A stretch of 64,000 nucleotides of DNA from Capra hircus. Taxonomy: Eukaryota; Chordata; Mammalia; Artiodactyla; Bovidae. A program made the translations under genes and the position numbers. A model generated the notes under the pieces. That model did not search any database. It had not been told where the DNA came from and saw only the letters and a program-made list of their open reading frames with translations. The stretch is from positions 48,973,345 to 49,037,344 of the forward strand of contig NC_030822.1 of the NCBI RefSeq assembly GCF_001704415.2. Reading direction: 5' to 3'. Numbering within the stretch: the stretch's first letter is position 1; each line of letters starts with the position of its first letter. Below, one piece after another: positions 23,150 through 34,045 of this stretch.

Positions 23150-23266
23150 TGGGGATCCCCTGGTGGTCTCATGGTTAGGACTCTGGGCTCTTACTGGCTG
23201 ATGGTGCAGGTTCGATTCCTGGTCAGGGAACTAAGATGCCACAAGTCACGTGGCCCAACCAAAAAA
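23150..23266 (+). repeat. CHR-type tRNA-derived SINE
   Basis: GGGGATCCCCTGGTGGTCTC, GGTTCGATTCCTGGTCAGG, GAACTAAGATGCCACAAG. Flanks CCAATACGGCACAC and TCAATATGGCACAT look like a TSD. Confidence 0.88.
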
Positions 23267-23849
23267 TATCAATATGGCACATGTAATTTTGGCACCCAAG
23301 GAACCCCCAGTTCAAACACATCTCTTAGCAGCTCTCCCTCCCTTCCCAATGTTTGCAACAGCTTGCTATCAGCAGTACTTTCAGGGCCTCAGCTCTTTCT
23401 AGATCAGCTCATTAGTTTTGCTGTATCTGCATCTATACTTTACTAGATTGGAGGGTTGGGCTCATTTACTTTCCCTCAAACGCATTTTAGGGAAAATTTG
23501 TTACAATGTCTATAAATGGAAAACTAGTCTCACTTGCCATCAATAGAAAATATCCAGTAATTAAAAAAAAAAAACACCAAACTATCTTGTTATACATTCT
23601 TGTCTGAGTGTTCTGAAGCTAAGGCCTATAGCTCTCTGTTAAAGAGACAGATTAATGACTTATTAAAGATTAACTAACTGAGCTGAGACCCTCCCCCTGT
23701 AATCAGAATCAGAAAAGGGCTCATTGATCCTGAAGATCCTTCATTAGTTCTTCAGAATCAGAAAAGTGATTCATCGATCACCGTGTGACTCACTGTTTCT
23801 TGGGGTCACATCTGCATATCACTCAAATCAGACTCCATGGTCCACTAAA
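23267..23849. other. Unassigned spacer
   Basis: Nothing assigned. An imperfect direct repeat with 49-bp spacing starts at 23704 and 23753 (shared CAGAATCAGAAAAG). Confidence 0.35.
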
Positions 23850-23965
23850 AACCCCATCTGTGCTCTCTAGCCTACTTCATGATTGGTCCTCTCCCCAGAG
23901 CCTAGAACATTCCACAGGAATTCAGGAGGCACTCAACACATATTTGTTGAATGAGTCTATGTATG
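23850..23965 (+). repeat. L2 LINE 3'-end fragment
   Basis: Ends in GGCACTCAACACATATTTGT followed by TGAATGAG, the canonical L2 3' terminus. Confidence 0.65.
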
Positions 23966-23999
23966 CATATCTTAGCCTCATCATTGTTTATCCCAGCCA

Positions 24000-24340
24000 T
24001 ACCTATATGCTTACTTCTCCTCAAAGAATCCATGCCCACTCATAAACCTCCATGCCCTTTTCTACTTGTATCCTTTATGGAATCTTTTTCCTCCTCCCTC
24101 TGCTATGTTCCAACAGAGTTGGGACATCTAGTCTCAGATCTTCAAGTCTCAGGTTGTGTCATCTTCCCTGCATGGTTATCCCTTACCACTTTAGGCTGAG
24201 ACTAACCATGCTTTTTAGTGTGCCCACTACATGAGTACCCTCATCATCACAATTATCACATGATAATCACTAATTTGCTTGTCTTTCTCTCCCCACCAGT
24301 CTCTAAACTCCATGAGGGTTAAAAATGTGCCTTCTATCCC
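24000..24340 (+). repeat. L2 LINE fragment
   Basis: Pyrimidine-rich L2 3' portion with ATCACAATTATCACATGATA, TTGCTTGTCTTTCTCTCCCC and CTCTAAACTCCATGAGGG, the segment just upstream of an L2 terminus. Confidence 0.6.
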
Positions 24341-24379
24341 TGATGTTGAATGAAAGTGTCTCTGGCTACTCTCCCATAT

Positions 24380-24725
24380 ACTCTCGCTATACCAGACAGA
24401 ACTTGCCTTCCTCTCTCCTGAGTCTTTGTATAGACTGTGTCTTTGCTGGGAATGCCTTTGACAATCTTCAAACTCCATGTTCCTTCTCTGAGAAGCTTTT
24501 CAGGGCCCATTCCCCAGGCTGGCTGTGACAGTCCTTGCTGCCTGTTTCCACAACAACACCGCCCCCTCTCCCACCCATACACTTTCCTGAAGGGTTTAAC
24601 CCACCCTCAGTACAATCCTTTGTTTCCATGCCACCACAGTTCCGTAGACTATAAGCTTCTCGGTTTTGGGTCCCCAAGGTCTAGAGAATGTCTGATGCAT
24701 AATCAATAAATATTTTCTGATGAAA
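24380..24725 (+). repeat. L2 LINE 3' end
   Basis: GTCTTTGCTGGGAATGCCTT, TTCTCTGAGAAGCTTTTCAG, AGACTATAAGCTTCTCGG and terminal ATAATCAATAAATATTTTCT are in consensus L2 order. Confidence 0.75.
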
Positions 24726-24834
24726 GGAATTGATGACTAGCAAGAAAACAGCTTTCTCCTCTTATCACTTCTCTCCTCTTCTCCATTTTAAAAGATCAGG
24801 AGTCATGGTCAGTAAAAGCAAGAAAACATGACAT

Positions 24835-25050
24835 TGGTCGCTGACATTTATAGAGTGCTTACGATCTGCCATGTGCATTACAAGCACTCTCTCATTTAAT
24901 TATTATACAACCTCATCATGTAGGGACTTGAACTGATGCCAGTTTGCAGGTGAGGAAGCCTGGGCTTAAGGAGATTAAGTCACTTGCCCAAGGTTACACA
25001 AGTGGCAGAGCCAAGAAATGGACCCAGGCCTGAAAAGCTCTGATGTTTGT
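24835..25050 (-). repeat. MIR SINE, nearly full length
   Basis: Reverse MIR: TTTATAGAGTGCTTACGATC, CTCTCATTTAATTATTATAC, AGTCACTTGCCCAAGGTTAC, ACAAGTGGCAGAGCCAAG. Confidence 0.88.
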
Positions 25051-25305
25051 AACAACCAGTCCAGCTTGATCTAAGACCTTACTTTGTCTGCCCTCCTTTG
25101 GGATCAGAAGTCCAGTCCTGGGCAGATGGACCCAGGTCTGCTGTGGGGAGCTTTGATTGTGGAGTTTGAGAGCGCAATGAAGCCGGCAGACAGGCCCTGC
25201 CCAAAGCACAAGGCCTGAACTGTGAGGCTGGACAAAATCACCAGTTTCTCACCTATCGGAAGGCAAATCTAGGCAGCCTTTCATTGATTCCAGAGGTGTC
25301 TCTTT

Positions 25306-25431
25306 CTGGATTTCCCTAGTGGTCCAGTGGTTAAGGCTCAGTGCTCCCATTGCAGAGAGGCTTGGGTTGGATCCCTGGTTGGGGAACTAAGATCCTGCAT
25401 GCTGCACGGCATGGCTAATAATAATAAATGT
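25306..25431 (+). repeat. CHR-type tRNA-derived SINE
   Basis: GGATTTCCCTAGTGGTCCAG, TGGATCCCTGGTTGGGGAAC, TAATAATAATAAATG tail. TSDs CAGAGGTGTCTCTTT (25291-25305) and CAGAGGTATCTCTTT (25432-25446) bound it. Confidence 0.92.
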
Positions 25432-26149
25432 CAGAGGTATCTCTTTCGTTCGTAAAATAATCTACAGTCTGGCATTTGGGGATTTTTCAGTGGTGGGGTG
25501 ACTACTATCATAACAGATGATGAACTGACTTCTTTGAAAGTTCAATAAAAACTTTTAAAATAAAGATTTTAAACTTGAAATTGACTGAGAAGTGAAATAA
25601 GAATCCAGCTGCACCCCAGAGAGGGCAAGGGGCTTAGGACAATGTTTCTAACTGCATCCTCTGCACAGAGATGGGACCACGGCTGCTCTTTCTTCACTCA
25701 AAGTCCTGTGTTGAAAGCATCAAGGTAAGAAAGGCCAGCTTCCTCTAGTTCATACCCAAAGAAGTGAGAGAAATGCTGCTTGGCTACACTAGTTTCGGTC
25801 CAGAAAAGAAAGACTTTCTCCTAAAAAATCAGTTTCAAATATTTGTATGAAATGTTTAGGAGGGAAGAAAAGAAACAAGAGCCACCTTCTAAAGCCCCCT
25901 CCTGCTTCTTGATGATGTTAACAGAATCCTCTGCAGGAAAGGTCCAGCACAGGCCTACGGTGAGACACGCAGCCATGTGCTTTCATTTTCCCAGTGATGA
26001 ACCCCGCAGGAGAAATGCTCAGTTTGGGGAAGAGAGGCAGACGTATCTGGACAATAAGTTAACCGTGACCTCAAGTGCTGGGTTTCAAATGAAATTTGCT
26101 GGAAATAAGCACGGTCCAGGGAGAAAAATCCTGGAAGAGGGAGGGATCC
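25432..26149. other. Unassigned spacer holding a candidate exon
   Basis: No repeat is recognised. The splice-bounded candidate exon at 25669-25724 lies here. Confidence 0.35.
25669..25724 (+). other. Candidate coding exon with start codon (unconfirmed)
   Basis: A strong acceptor (TAACTGCATCCTCTGCACAG ending at 25668) and a strong donor (AAG then GTAAGA at 25725) bound 56 bases. An ATG two bases in has G at -3 and G at +4 and reads 18 codons in phase to the donor (MGPRLLFLHSKSCVESIK). The peptide is not one I recognise. Strong chance splice pairs occur in 64 kb, so this is only a candidate. It could be a plus-strand exon of a transcript starting at the 18.3-kb promoter. Confidence 0.25.
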
Positions 26150-26310
26150 GGAAGACCTGGGATTTGGTTCTGGCTTGGCCACTTGTTTGTTTTATGACCT
26201 TGAACAAATCATTTAAATGCTCTGGGCCTCAGCCTTTCACAGAAGTAAGAGGATCAGGCCCAACCGTCACTTAAGTTTTCTTTCAGCTCTGAAATTCTAT
26301 GAAACTCGGT
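26150..26310 (+). repeat. MIR SINE
   Basis: GACCTGGGATTTGGTTCTGG, CCACTTGTTTGTTTTATGAC, GCTCTGGGCCTCAGCC and terminal TTCAGCTCTGAAATTCTATG follow a MIR variant. Confidence 0.75.
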
Positions 26311-26598
26311 AATGTGTTATACAGAGTGAGAAGACACATCCGACCTATTCTTAGGGTGTCACGTCCTGGGGCGAATCTGTTCCCAGTGGTAGCAACAATT
26401 ACACAGACTAGAAGACCACCCTCAGCCACAGTTCCTTATCAATTAAGGCACAAAGATGCAAAATAAGGGGACAAGGATGAGTTTCAGTGGGAGGGGCAAC
26501 CTTACTTGGCTCTCGATGGCCCTCCTGGGCATATGTTTAAATTTGAGCGGCAGCTGGGTCACTCAATATGTTGGCACATTAGAAGCCCAGGTTTTGGA

Positions 26599-26810
26599 AC
26601 TTCCTGGCAGTCTAGTGGTTAAGACTTTGCCTTCCAATGTAGGGCACACAGATTCAATCTCTGGTCAGGGAACGAACACCCCACATGCCTTACGGCCAAA
26701 AAAAAAAAAAAAAAAAAGTCAAAACATAAAACAGAAATAATATTGTAACAAATCGAAAACAGACTTTTTAAAAAGTCCACGTTAAAAAGAAAATCTTAAA
26801 AATAAAGAAA
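26599..26810 (+). repeat. CHR-type tRNA-derived SINE with long tail
   Basis: Same subfamily as the copy at 805-1004: head CTGGCAGTCTAGTGGTTAAG, poly-A of about 20, then TATTGTAACAAATCGAAAAC and further A-rich tail. Flanking bases suggest a diverged TSD. Confidence 0.85.
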
Positions 26811-27049
26811 TTCGGGTCTTGGTCAGGGATGCTGGGGACAGCAGGACCCCATCTGGGGGTCGTGGGCTGCCTTAACTGATCAGCTTACTCACTGGCTGAG
26901 CTGACGTGCCACCGTGGCTTCCTGTATAACCTTCTTTCCACTGACCTTCAGATAGGCTAACACAGTTAAACCACACAAGCCTCAAAAACCTTGAGAATGT
27001 AATTCTACTTTTTGGCAGTTAAGAAAATAATCAGACATAAAGTAAGCCA

Positions 27050-27200
27050 ATGATAAGTTACTGTTTATGAAGAGCTCGCTAAGTGCAGGGCACTGTGCAA
27101 AGTACTTTATACATACTATATAATCCTCATGGCAGGGCTTTGAAATGAGTACTGTCAACCTCGTGCTACAAAAGATAAAACCAAGGCTTTTCATCTCGCT
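27050..27200 (-). repeat. MIR SINE fragment
   Basis: Reverse MIR order: GCTAAGTGCAGGGCACTGTG, CTATATAATCCTCATGG, AAAGATAAAACCAAGGC. Confidence 0.65.
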
Positions 27201-27249
27201 CTGCTTTTTAGGACATAGACATTTTTGTGTTAACAATGTTCATCACAAC

Positions 27250-27490
27250 AAAATGACCCAGATTTCCAAAAACGGGGAATTGATTAAATGGTATATTCAT
27301 CTAATGGCATTCTAGAAATGCATGAGATATCATGTGAGAATAATTAATGACATAAAAAAAATGTTTGCAACAAATGACTAATAAACCCAACTGTGTTTAA
27401 TTTCTATCTGATTATATATACTATGGTATTTGTTTATTTTTCTTTGTATTTTTCTGTTTTCCAAAATTTATACAGTAAGCATGTAAATCA
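27250..27490 (+). repeat. Old L1 3'-region fragment
   Basis: GGGGAATTGATTAAATGGTA, TATTCATCTAATGGCATTCT and an AT-rich tail resemble the stretch of old L1 3' UTRs encoding nothing. Diverged. Confidence 0.5.
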
Positions 27491-28014
27491 TTTTTTTTTA
27501 ATTGTGGGGCTATGCAAAGGCCCATCACAAATAACCAGAAGCCCATCCCCATCCTTCTTAGTGTCTGGATTCTAGAGAGGATATTCTAACAAATTCAGTT
27601 TCTATACAGCAGACATCTCCCCAGTCAGAAGCAAGAGGTCCCCTCAGCTTATTCCTCAGGCATGAGTGTGGGATGGAGTAGAACTTTTAGGCAGATGAAT
27701 CACTCTTTCTTTAAGGTTGTGGCTCCTGTGATACCATTTTACCCAGATCACTATGCCCTAAAGAAGTCAGGCAGTGAACCTAAAATGAAACCATCAAATA
27801 AAACAAAATCCATGATCACTCTCTGCTCAGTTATTATTATTATTGTTATCATTATCTCTAGCAGGAGTAGTTATTTAAATGAGGCACTTGTGTCAGGATA
27901 GGGAGAAGAGATAATACAGGGTTGGCTTCAGGACTTGGAGAATTCTCTTAAGTTTAGAGACCGGGGAGTGCCCAGAGAGTGGTGACAGAGAAGTGCCAAG
28001 TCTCTGAGGACTGG
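27491..28014. other. Unassigned spacer
   Basis: Nothing recognisable besides a short ATT-type run (27831-27855). Confidence 0.35.
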
Positions 28015-28185
28015 GAGAAAGAACACAGGCTCTGGTTTCAGGGTGACCCGCATTGGAATCCTGATCCCATTTGCTGAGTGACACTGGGCAAATCCTTAAC
28101 GTTTTCATCTGTGAAACAGGTTTGAAGGGGCTCTTGAAAGCACAGTAGGAAACGTGCAGTTGGTGCTTAACTCATTATTGACTGG
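28015..28185 (+). repeat. MIR SINE
   Basis: AACACAGGCTCTGGTTTCAG, ATTGGAATCCTGATCCC, TGAGTGACACTGGGCAAATC, TTTTCATCTGTGAAACAGG are in consensus order. Confidence 0.8.
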
Positions 28186-28276
28186 GAAATTTTCTACAGA
28201 AACTGACACCTGTGGCCAGCAATTTGTTATGTAAGTGATATCGATACATTTCTGGTCCATAACGTTCAGGTAACAA

Positions 28277-28498
28277 AGTGAAAGTGAAAGTGAAGTCGCT
28301 TAGTCGTGTCCGACTCTCTGCGACCCCATGGGCAGTAGCCTGCACCAGGCTTCTCCGTCCATGGGATTTTCTAGGCAAGAGTACTGGCGTGGGCTGCCAT
28401 TTCCTTCTCCAGGCAGTCTTCCCAACCCAGGGATCGAACCCAGGTCTCCCACATTGTAGACAGACGCTTTACCATCTGAGCCAGCGGAGTAATTTTTT
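28277..28498 (-). repeat. Bov-tA SINE
   Basis: Reverse Bov-tA with its GTGAAAGTGAAAGTGAAGTC end, GTGTCCGACTCTCTGCGACC, CCATTTCCTTCTCCAGG and ACCATCTGAGCC. TSDs CAGGTAACAAA lie just before 28277 and at about 28501-28511. Confidence 0.94.
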
Positions 28499-28751
28499 TT
28501 CAGGTAACAAAAGACGTATTAATATGTCTCTGATCAATAATGTGTTCATATATTTCTCCCAGCCTCTCCTCACCCATCCTTACCCTGACACAACACATCC
28601 GTACTCCATCATACTCAAGTTCTAAAATCTCCGTACTGCAGAAGAAGAGCAAGAACCTTCCCTTGGAAACTGGAGTTGTGAGGGACCATCTTAAATGGAA
28701 AGTTTTTGAATCCAAGTGCCATGCCATTTAATCAGTCATAACAGTCACCTG

Positions 28752-28867
28752 AAACCCACTCCAGTGTTCTTGCCTGGAGAATCCCAGGGATGGGGAAGCC
28801 TGGTGGGCTGCCATCTATGGGGTCACACCGACTTGGACACGACTGAAGTGACTTAGCAGCAGCAGCA
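28752..28867 (+). repeat. Bov-A monomer
   Basis: Body from AACCCACTCCAGTGTTCTTG to GACTTAGCAGCAGCAGC. Perfect 12-bp TSDs ACAGTCACCTGA occur at its left edge and at 28868-28879. Confidence 0.94.
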
Positions 28868-28999
28868 ACAGTCACCTGAGATTTAGGCAGGATCCCGAAC
28901 AGATGGTAACTGCTAAGCTACAAACACTTGGAGATGCCCTGACCTCATCCTATTTATTAGATGCTTGCCTCACTGGTGGAATAAAAAAAATAAGAACTT

Positions 29000-29075
29000 C
29001 ATTTTACTTAAGGAAAAATAGGGCTCATTCAGAGAGGTTTGACGGATTTGTCTGAGATCAGTCGGCATGTGGGAG
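29000..29075 (-). repeat. MIR fragment
   Basis: CTTCATTTTACTTAAGG, GGCTCATTCAGAGAGGTTTG, TTTGTCTGAGATCAGTC show the reverse MIR core. Confidence 0.5.
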
Positions 29076-29365
29076 TGGAGGCAGGGGGAGAAGGGCTGTA
29101 AGGGAAGGAGGAAGATGCCTGGACTGGTTATTTCAACGAGGCATTTGTGGCAGGAAAGGGAGAGGAACACAGAGCATTCTAGTCTCTTCTTTCCCCTCAT
29201 CATCCACCATCCCTGGCTCTATCTTCTGCCTAGACGGCCTTTCCTTCAAGGCCATGCTCTTTCTCTGTACGTTAAGAACTGAGCCTCACTCACCCTGCGT
29301 ACATCCAGCTCGCAAATGGTTTGTCATTGTTTTCTGAACCTTTAAGAGCCCCTCAGCCCCCTTTC

Positions 29366-29493
29366 TGGAGAAGGCAATGGCACCCCACTCCAGTGTTCTT
29401 GCCTGGAAAATCCCAGGGACGGAGGAGTCTGGCAGGCTGCCGTCTATGGGGTCGCACAGAGTCAGACACGACTGAAGCGACTTAGCAGCAGCA
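29366..29493 (+). repeat. Bov-A monomer
   Basis: CTGGAGAAGGCAATGGCACC through GACTTAGCAGCAGCAG, little diverged. Perfect 12-bp TSD CAGCCCCCTTTC on each side (29354-29365, 29494-29505). Confidence 0.95.
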
Positions 29494-29989
29494 GCAGCCC
29501 CCTTTCAACCTCTGTTACACATCTCCCACTACAGGCATGGCGCCCCTGGTTTCCAAGAAAGGGACCAGCGCTCTGGGCTCCAAGCCCTGAAGTCAGGCAG
29601 GCTCCTGCATGTCCTCACCGAGTGGATGCCAGTCTTGCTGCTTCTACCCTAGGTCATGTGTTGGCCGGTTTTCTTAGTTTCTCATGGGCGTTTACTGTCT
29701 TGAATTTGACATGACTCAGCTCACTGGGGAAGAAGTCTGCTTTTCCAGGCTCTCCTTAGCTTTCATCTGGCTGATTTTCCACAGGGCACATAAGCAGCCT
29801 GGATCATAGCCACATCAGGCTGAAGCTGGGATGCAGCTTCCCCAGGGGGCTCGCAGACTGGCCTGGGATGAACTCTACTCCTTGTTGGTTTTGTTTCCTG
29901 TGAGCAGACACAGGAGACGGGCTTGATGGTTTGCAGTGAGCTGCACCAGGGGCACCAGGAAGGCCTGGGGTCAGTGCCTGCTTGCTCCG
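29494..29989. other. Unassigned spacer
   Basis: No gene or repeat recognised. Confidence 0.35.
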
Positions 29990-30160
29990 CCCTGGGACCT
30001 GGTGCAACTCAGAGCCCCAGTTTCCTCATCACGAAACAGTAGTAACAGTATCTGTTCCGCCTTCACCTTAACAAGGCTGAGATGAAGCTCAAGGAAGACA
30101 ATACAAGCAGAAATATTTTGCAAGCTGCAGTGCACGTAAGGATGAGGGTGCCATCGTTAT
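29990..30160 (+). repeat. MIR SINE
   Basis: CTGGTGCAACTCAGAGCC, CAGTTTCCTCATCACGAAAC and AACAAGGCTGAGATGAAGC sit in MIR order. Confidence 0.7.
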
Positions 30161-30269
30161 AACGGGGATACAACTGGCCATAAGACATTACAGGTTCATG
30201 AGCCCATTCCTGGAGGAGATGTTCAGAGGGGACTACTTCAAATAAGATGAATAGGGAATGGACAAAGAT

Positions 30270-30385
30270 GAATACACTAATTCTAGAACATTTATGCAGC
30301 ACATGCTCTGGCAAACCCCTCTAGATAGTAGGATCAGGGTGACGAAGGAGACAGTCAAGGTCCTTGCTCTCAGGAAGCTGATTTT
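30270..30385 (+). repeat. Possible L2-like fragment
   Basis: Resembles the L2-associated repeat (AGCACATGCTCTGGCAAAC, AAGGTCCTTGCTCTCAGGAA). Weak. Confidence 0.35.
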
Positions 30386-30430
30386 TTTTTTTTTTAATGG
30401 AAGAGAAAGAAAAAGTTGCCAGGCAACTTT

Positions 30431-30655
30431 GGGGCTTCCCTGGTGGCTCAGAAGATAAAGAATCTGCCTGTAATGCAGGAGACCTGAATCTGCCTGCAAT
30501 GCAGGAGACCTGGGTTCGAACCCTGGGTCAGAAAGATCCCCTGGAGAAGGGAAAGGGAACTCATTTCAGTATTCTTGCCTGGGAAATCCTATGGACAGAG
30601 GAGCCTGCTCGGCTACAGTTCATGGAGTTGAAAAGAAGCGGACACAAGTGAGCGA
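30431..30655 (+). repeat. Bov-tA SINE with duplicated head segment
   Basis: A typical Bov-tA in which 26 bases of the tRNA-like head (AATCTGCCTGTAATGCAGGA plus GACCTG) occur twice in tandem, 30461-30486 and 30487-30512, upstream of GGTTCGAACCC. It sits immediately upstream of another Bov-tA. Confidence 0.94.
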
Positions 30656-30670
30656 TTAACAAACACTTTG

Positions 30671-30888
30671 GACCTCCCAGGTGGCTCAATGGGTAAAAAA
30701 TCTGCCTGCAATTCAGGAGCCACAGGAGACACGGGTTCTATCTATGGGTCAGGAAGATCCCCTTGAGGAGGAAATGGCAACCTACTCTAGTATTCTTGCT
30801 TGGAGAATCCCATGGACAGAGGAGCCTAGTGGGTACAGTTTACGGGGCTGCAGAGTCAGACATGACTAAGCGACTGAGTATAGACAAT
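30671..30888 (+). repeat. Bov-tA SINE
   Basis: Second of two head-to-tail copies: GACCTCCCAGGTGGCTCAAT, GGTTCTATCTATGGGTCAGG, GGAGCCTAGTGGGTACAG, GCAGAGTCAGACATGACTAA. Confidence 0.92.
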
Positions 30889-31484
30889 GGAGGAACATAG
30901 TAGGCTAGTGCCTCAAGAACTGTGCCCCCATCCCTGGTGAACCAGGCGAGGTTATATAGTTAGGCAAGGGTATGTGATAAGGATAAAGGCAGTAACCAGG
31001 AAGCTGCTTTCTATTAGGAGAGTTAGCAGAGAAAAAACAAGCAAACAGAAAATAAGGTCAGTTGTTTTCCCACTGTGGGCACAAGTGGGCTTTGCCTTCC
31101 CCAATTTCCTGTTCTGAGGCTGCAGGAATGCTAGCTGCAAACTCAGTGTTAATCCAAGAAGACCCAGAATTAATGAAAGAAAAAAGCTACTTTTTCCAAC
31201 AGGACAAAATTCATAGTTTCAGACCTGGGACATGTGAAGATAGGTTTGTTCTTTATATGCTTGGCAAAATAACAGCACAATGAAACACTGATGAGCCAAA
31301 GATGTTTAGGAATGAGAGATCTGGATAAATGATCTTTCAGTTATAAGTTCAAGCCTTGGGAATCCTTATCTAAGTCTTAAAAAAAGGAATACAAGCCTGT
31401 ATCACTTTGAGTTCCTCTCCAGTTTTCCAAATGCAGAACATTGAACCAAACAATTTCAGTTTAAAAATTGTTCATACTTCATCC
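30889..31484. other. Unassigned spacer
   Basis: No gene or repeat recognised. Confidence 0.35.
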
Positions 31485-31740
31485 TTCATAATATTTCACT
31501 TCCTCCAAGAGCCTCCCATCACCCATTGAGATGAACACCCATCTTCTCTGCAGCTCTAGCATCCATTAGTAACTCCACACAGCACTTAAACAATATCCCA
31601 CCTATCATCCCTGATTTACTGGTTTGTCCCTCTCCAGAAGAGAAGCAGCCCCAGGCCAGGGCTGTGCTTTATTTGATCTTGAATTCCCAACACCTAAGTA
31701 TCATGGAGGTCAAACATGACAGATATTCAATTCACGCTTA
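31485..31740 (+). repeat. L2 LINE 3' fragment
   Basis: CACTTCCTCCAAGAGCCTCC, ATTTACTGGTTTGTCCCTCT, AGGCCAGGGCTGTGCTTTAT, CACCTAAGTATCATGGAGGT follow L2 order. Confidence 0.65.
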
Positions 31741-31962
31741 TTCACGAGATCACTTCTCACTGGCCCATTGTGTATCTATAGCCAGTGTGAACGTGGACAC
31801 AAACTCCAGGACAGACTTTGCAAGGTGGCTTATGTTCTGTCTTCACTTGGTCATCAGTGATTCTCTCATAAGGACTGGTACTTCACCTGGTGTCTCACCA
31901 AGAGTTCCTGGTCAGGTGAAGTTTTGAGCCAAATAAAATCTACATTAAAAATGGATAGTTTT

Positions 31963-32303
31963 GGACTTCCCTTGTGGCCCAGTGGTTGGGAATTTGCCTG
32001 CCAATGCAGGGGACACAGGTTCGATCCTTGGTCCGGGAAGATCCCACATGCTGCGGGGCAACTAGCCTCTGCGCCCAACTACTGAGGCCCACACACCCTA
32101 GAGCCCGTGCTCCACAACAAGAGAAGCCACCACAATGAGAAGGCCAAGCACTGCCACAAACAGTAGCCCCCACCCCCAGTTCACTGCACCTAGACACAGT
32201 CCTCACGCTGCAACAAAGACCAAGCACGGCCAGAAAGAAATAATAAAATAGATAAATCAATAAAATTTTAAAAAGAAAATAAATAAAATAGATAAGCAAA
32301 AAG
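31963..32303 (+). repeat. CHR-1-type long tRNA-derived SINE
   Basis: Full-length long form: head TTCCCTTGTGGCCCAGTGG, B box GGTTCGATCCTTGG, then the extended body (GGGCAACTAGCCTCTGCGCC, AACAAGAGAAGCCACCACAA) and an AAATAAAATAGATAA tail. A TSD of about 26 bases (31936-31962 against 32304-32329, about three mismatches) bounds it. Confidence 0.93.
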
Positions 32304-32554
32304 AAATCTACACTAAAAATGGGTAGTTTCATCTTGATATAATAATCAATTTATAAGAACCACCAAAAAAAGAGGACCCATGATGTCCTGGGGCTGCCAC
32401 CACCATAATCCAGACTATGGGAAACAACAGACACATGACCTAGTTTCATTGACCAAAAAAAAAGTTTTCTTTATTTTTTACTCATTCCTTTTCTTAAACA
32501 ATATTATTTAATATGAAATAGTTTTTGCTACTTGCTGAGGATTTAATATGATTT
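32304..32554. other. Spacer beginning with the SINE target duplication
   Basis: Nothing else recognisable. Contains A- and T-rich runs near 32455-32480. Confidence 0.35.
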
Positions 32555-32690
32555 TGGTGGTTTTTTTTAAATTAATTTATTTTAATTGGAGGCTAATTAC
32601 TTTACAATACTGTGGTGGTTTTTTGCCATACATTGACATGAATCAGCCAAAAATTTCAAAAATTTTGAAAAAAAATTTCAAAAAAACAAA
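32555..32690 (-). repeat. Bovid L1 3'-end tail
   Basis: TTTTAATTGGAGGCTAATTA, CTTTACAATACTGTGGTGG, GCCATACATTGACATGAATC read as the reverse of a bovid L1 3' UTR. A related copy is at 52.8 kb. Confidence 0.75.
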
Positions 32691-33766
32691 ATAAGAGAAG
32701 GGCGGGAAGGGAGGGTATCCATGATAAGAAGCATATCTGTCAATTCATGTAGGAACATTATATGAATCCTGGTTCACACAAAAACACATTTTAAAAAAAC
32801 ATTATCAAGCAATAGAGGTTATGTGATCACTGACTGGATATCTGACATTACATGATTATTTTTTAGGTGTGATTATGATCCTGTGGTTATATTTTAAGAA
32901 GAGTTGTAATCTCTTCTTATTAGTGGTATATATGGAACTATTTACAGGTGAAATGATATATCTAGGAGTTAATTCAAAATGGATTAGAGATTTGGAGATC
33001 AGAGCCACTGAACAGTGGCTCCATGCTACCATCCACACAGTCAAGTTGTAAATAAATGAAAACTATCATAATTAATTATTTAGGAAAAAGCAATTTGTTC
33101 AAGGCCTCAAAGTGAGTCAGCAGGGCACTACTCAGCAGGAGAATTTGTGCTCTGCCAGTCCTCCTCACTCTCACCTTCTGAGATTCCCTCCTGTCTCTAT
33201 CTGCACGGCTGATTCACAACTGGTCACTTTGGGGAGGAAGCAGGCAGGATGGAGAGCAGGAGCAGGGGAATGGTGTTCTGACAGCTGGCCTGCCCTCCCT
33301 GCGGTGGGCAGGGGCAGTGATGAATCAGCACTGCCGCTGCCACCTTCAGGTCAGAGGCTTCCTCAGAGGAGCCCAGGCATCTAGGATGCTCCGCCCAAGC
33401 CTCGTTGTGTGATGGCCACAGACGACCATCCTTTGTGATCCCATCCCCTGCAGCACCCAGCAACCTCACAGGCTTCTCCCAGCCTCTGAGTAGAAGCACA
33501 TTTTCCCCAACTGTGCGGGGATTAGGCTAACAAGAGGCACGTGGACGTGTGCGTGTTTGTGTGTATGCGTATGTGTATATGCATGTCTAAGAGGATGCAA
33601 GTGAACTTGTGCCTCAGTGGGGCAGTGCGCTGTCCCAGTGCCACGGTGGAAGAACAGGGGGCAGGACGCCACTGGCCTGGGCCCCGTATTATTTAGAGGT
33701 GTGCTCAGCTATGTTTCTGGAGGACCTCCCTGTAGTACTGTTTCCAAGTGGAGTATTCAGTTTGCC
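32691..33766. other. Unassigned tract
   Basis: No repeat recognised in 1.1 kb except a degenerate TG stretch (about 33545-33590). Frames around 33112-33384 and 33224-33499 overlap on opposite strands without support. Confidence 0.35.
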
Positions 33767-34045
33767 TGGAGAAGGCAATGGCACCCCATTCCAGTACTCT
33801 TGCCTGGAAAATCTCATGGATGGAGGAGCCTGGAAAGCTGCAGTTCATGGGGTCGCTGAGGGTCGGACACGACTGAGTGACTTCACTTTCACTTTTCACT
33901 TTCATGCATTGGAGAAGGAAATGGCAACCTACTCCAGTGTTCTTGCCTGGAGCCTGGAGAGTCCCAGGGATGGGGGAGCCTCGTGGGCTGCCATCTATGG
34001 GGTCTCACAGAGTCGGACATGACTGAAGTTACTTAGCAGCAGCAA
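33767..34045 (+). repeat. Bov-A2 SINE (dimer)
   Basis: Two Bov-A monomers joined by GACTTCACTTTCACTTTTCA and CTTTCATGCATTGG. The second has a 7-bp duplication (CCTGGAGCCTGGAG). Perfect 13-bp TSD TATTCAGTTTGCC at 33754-33766 and 34046-34058. Confidence 0.97.
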
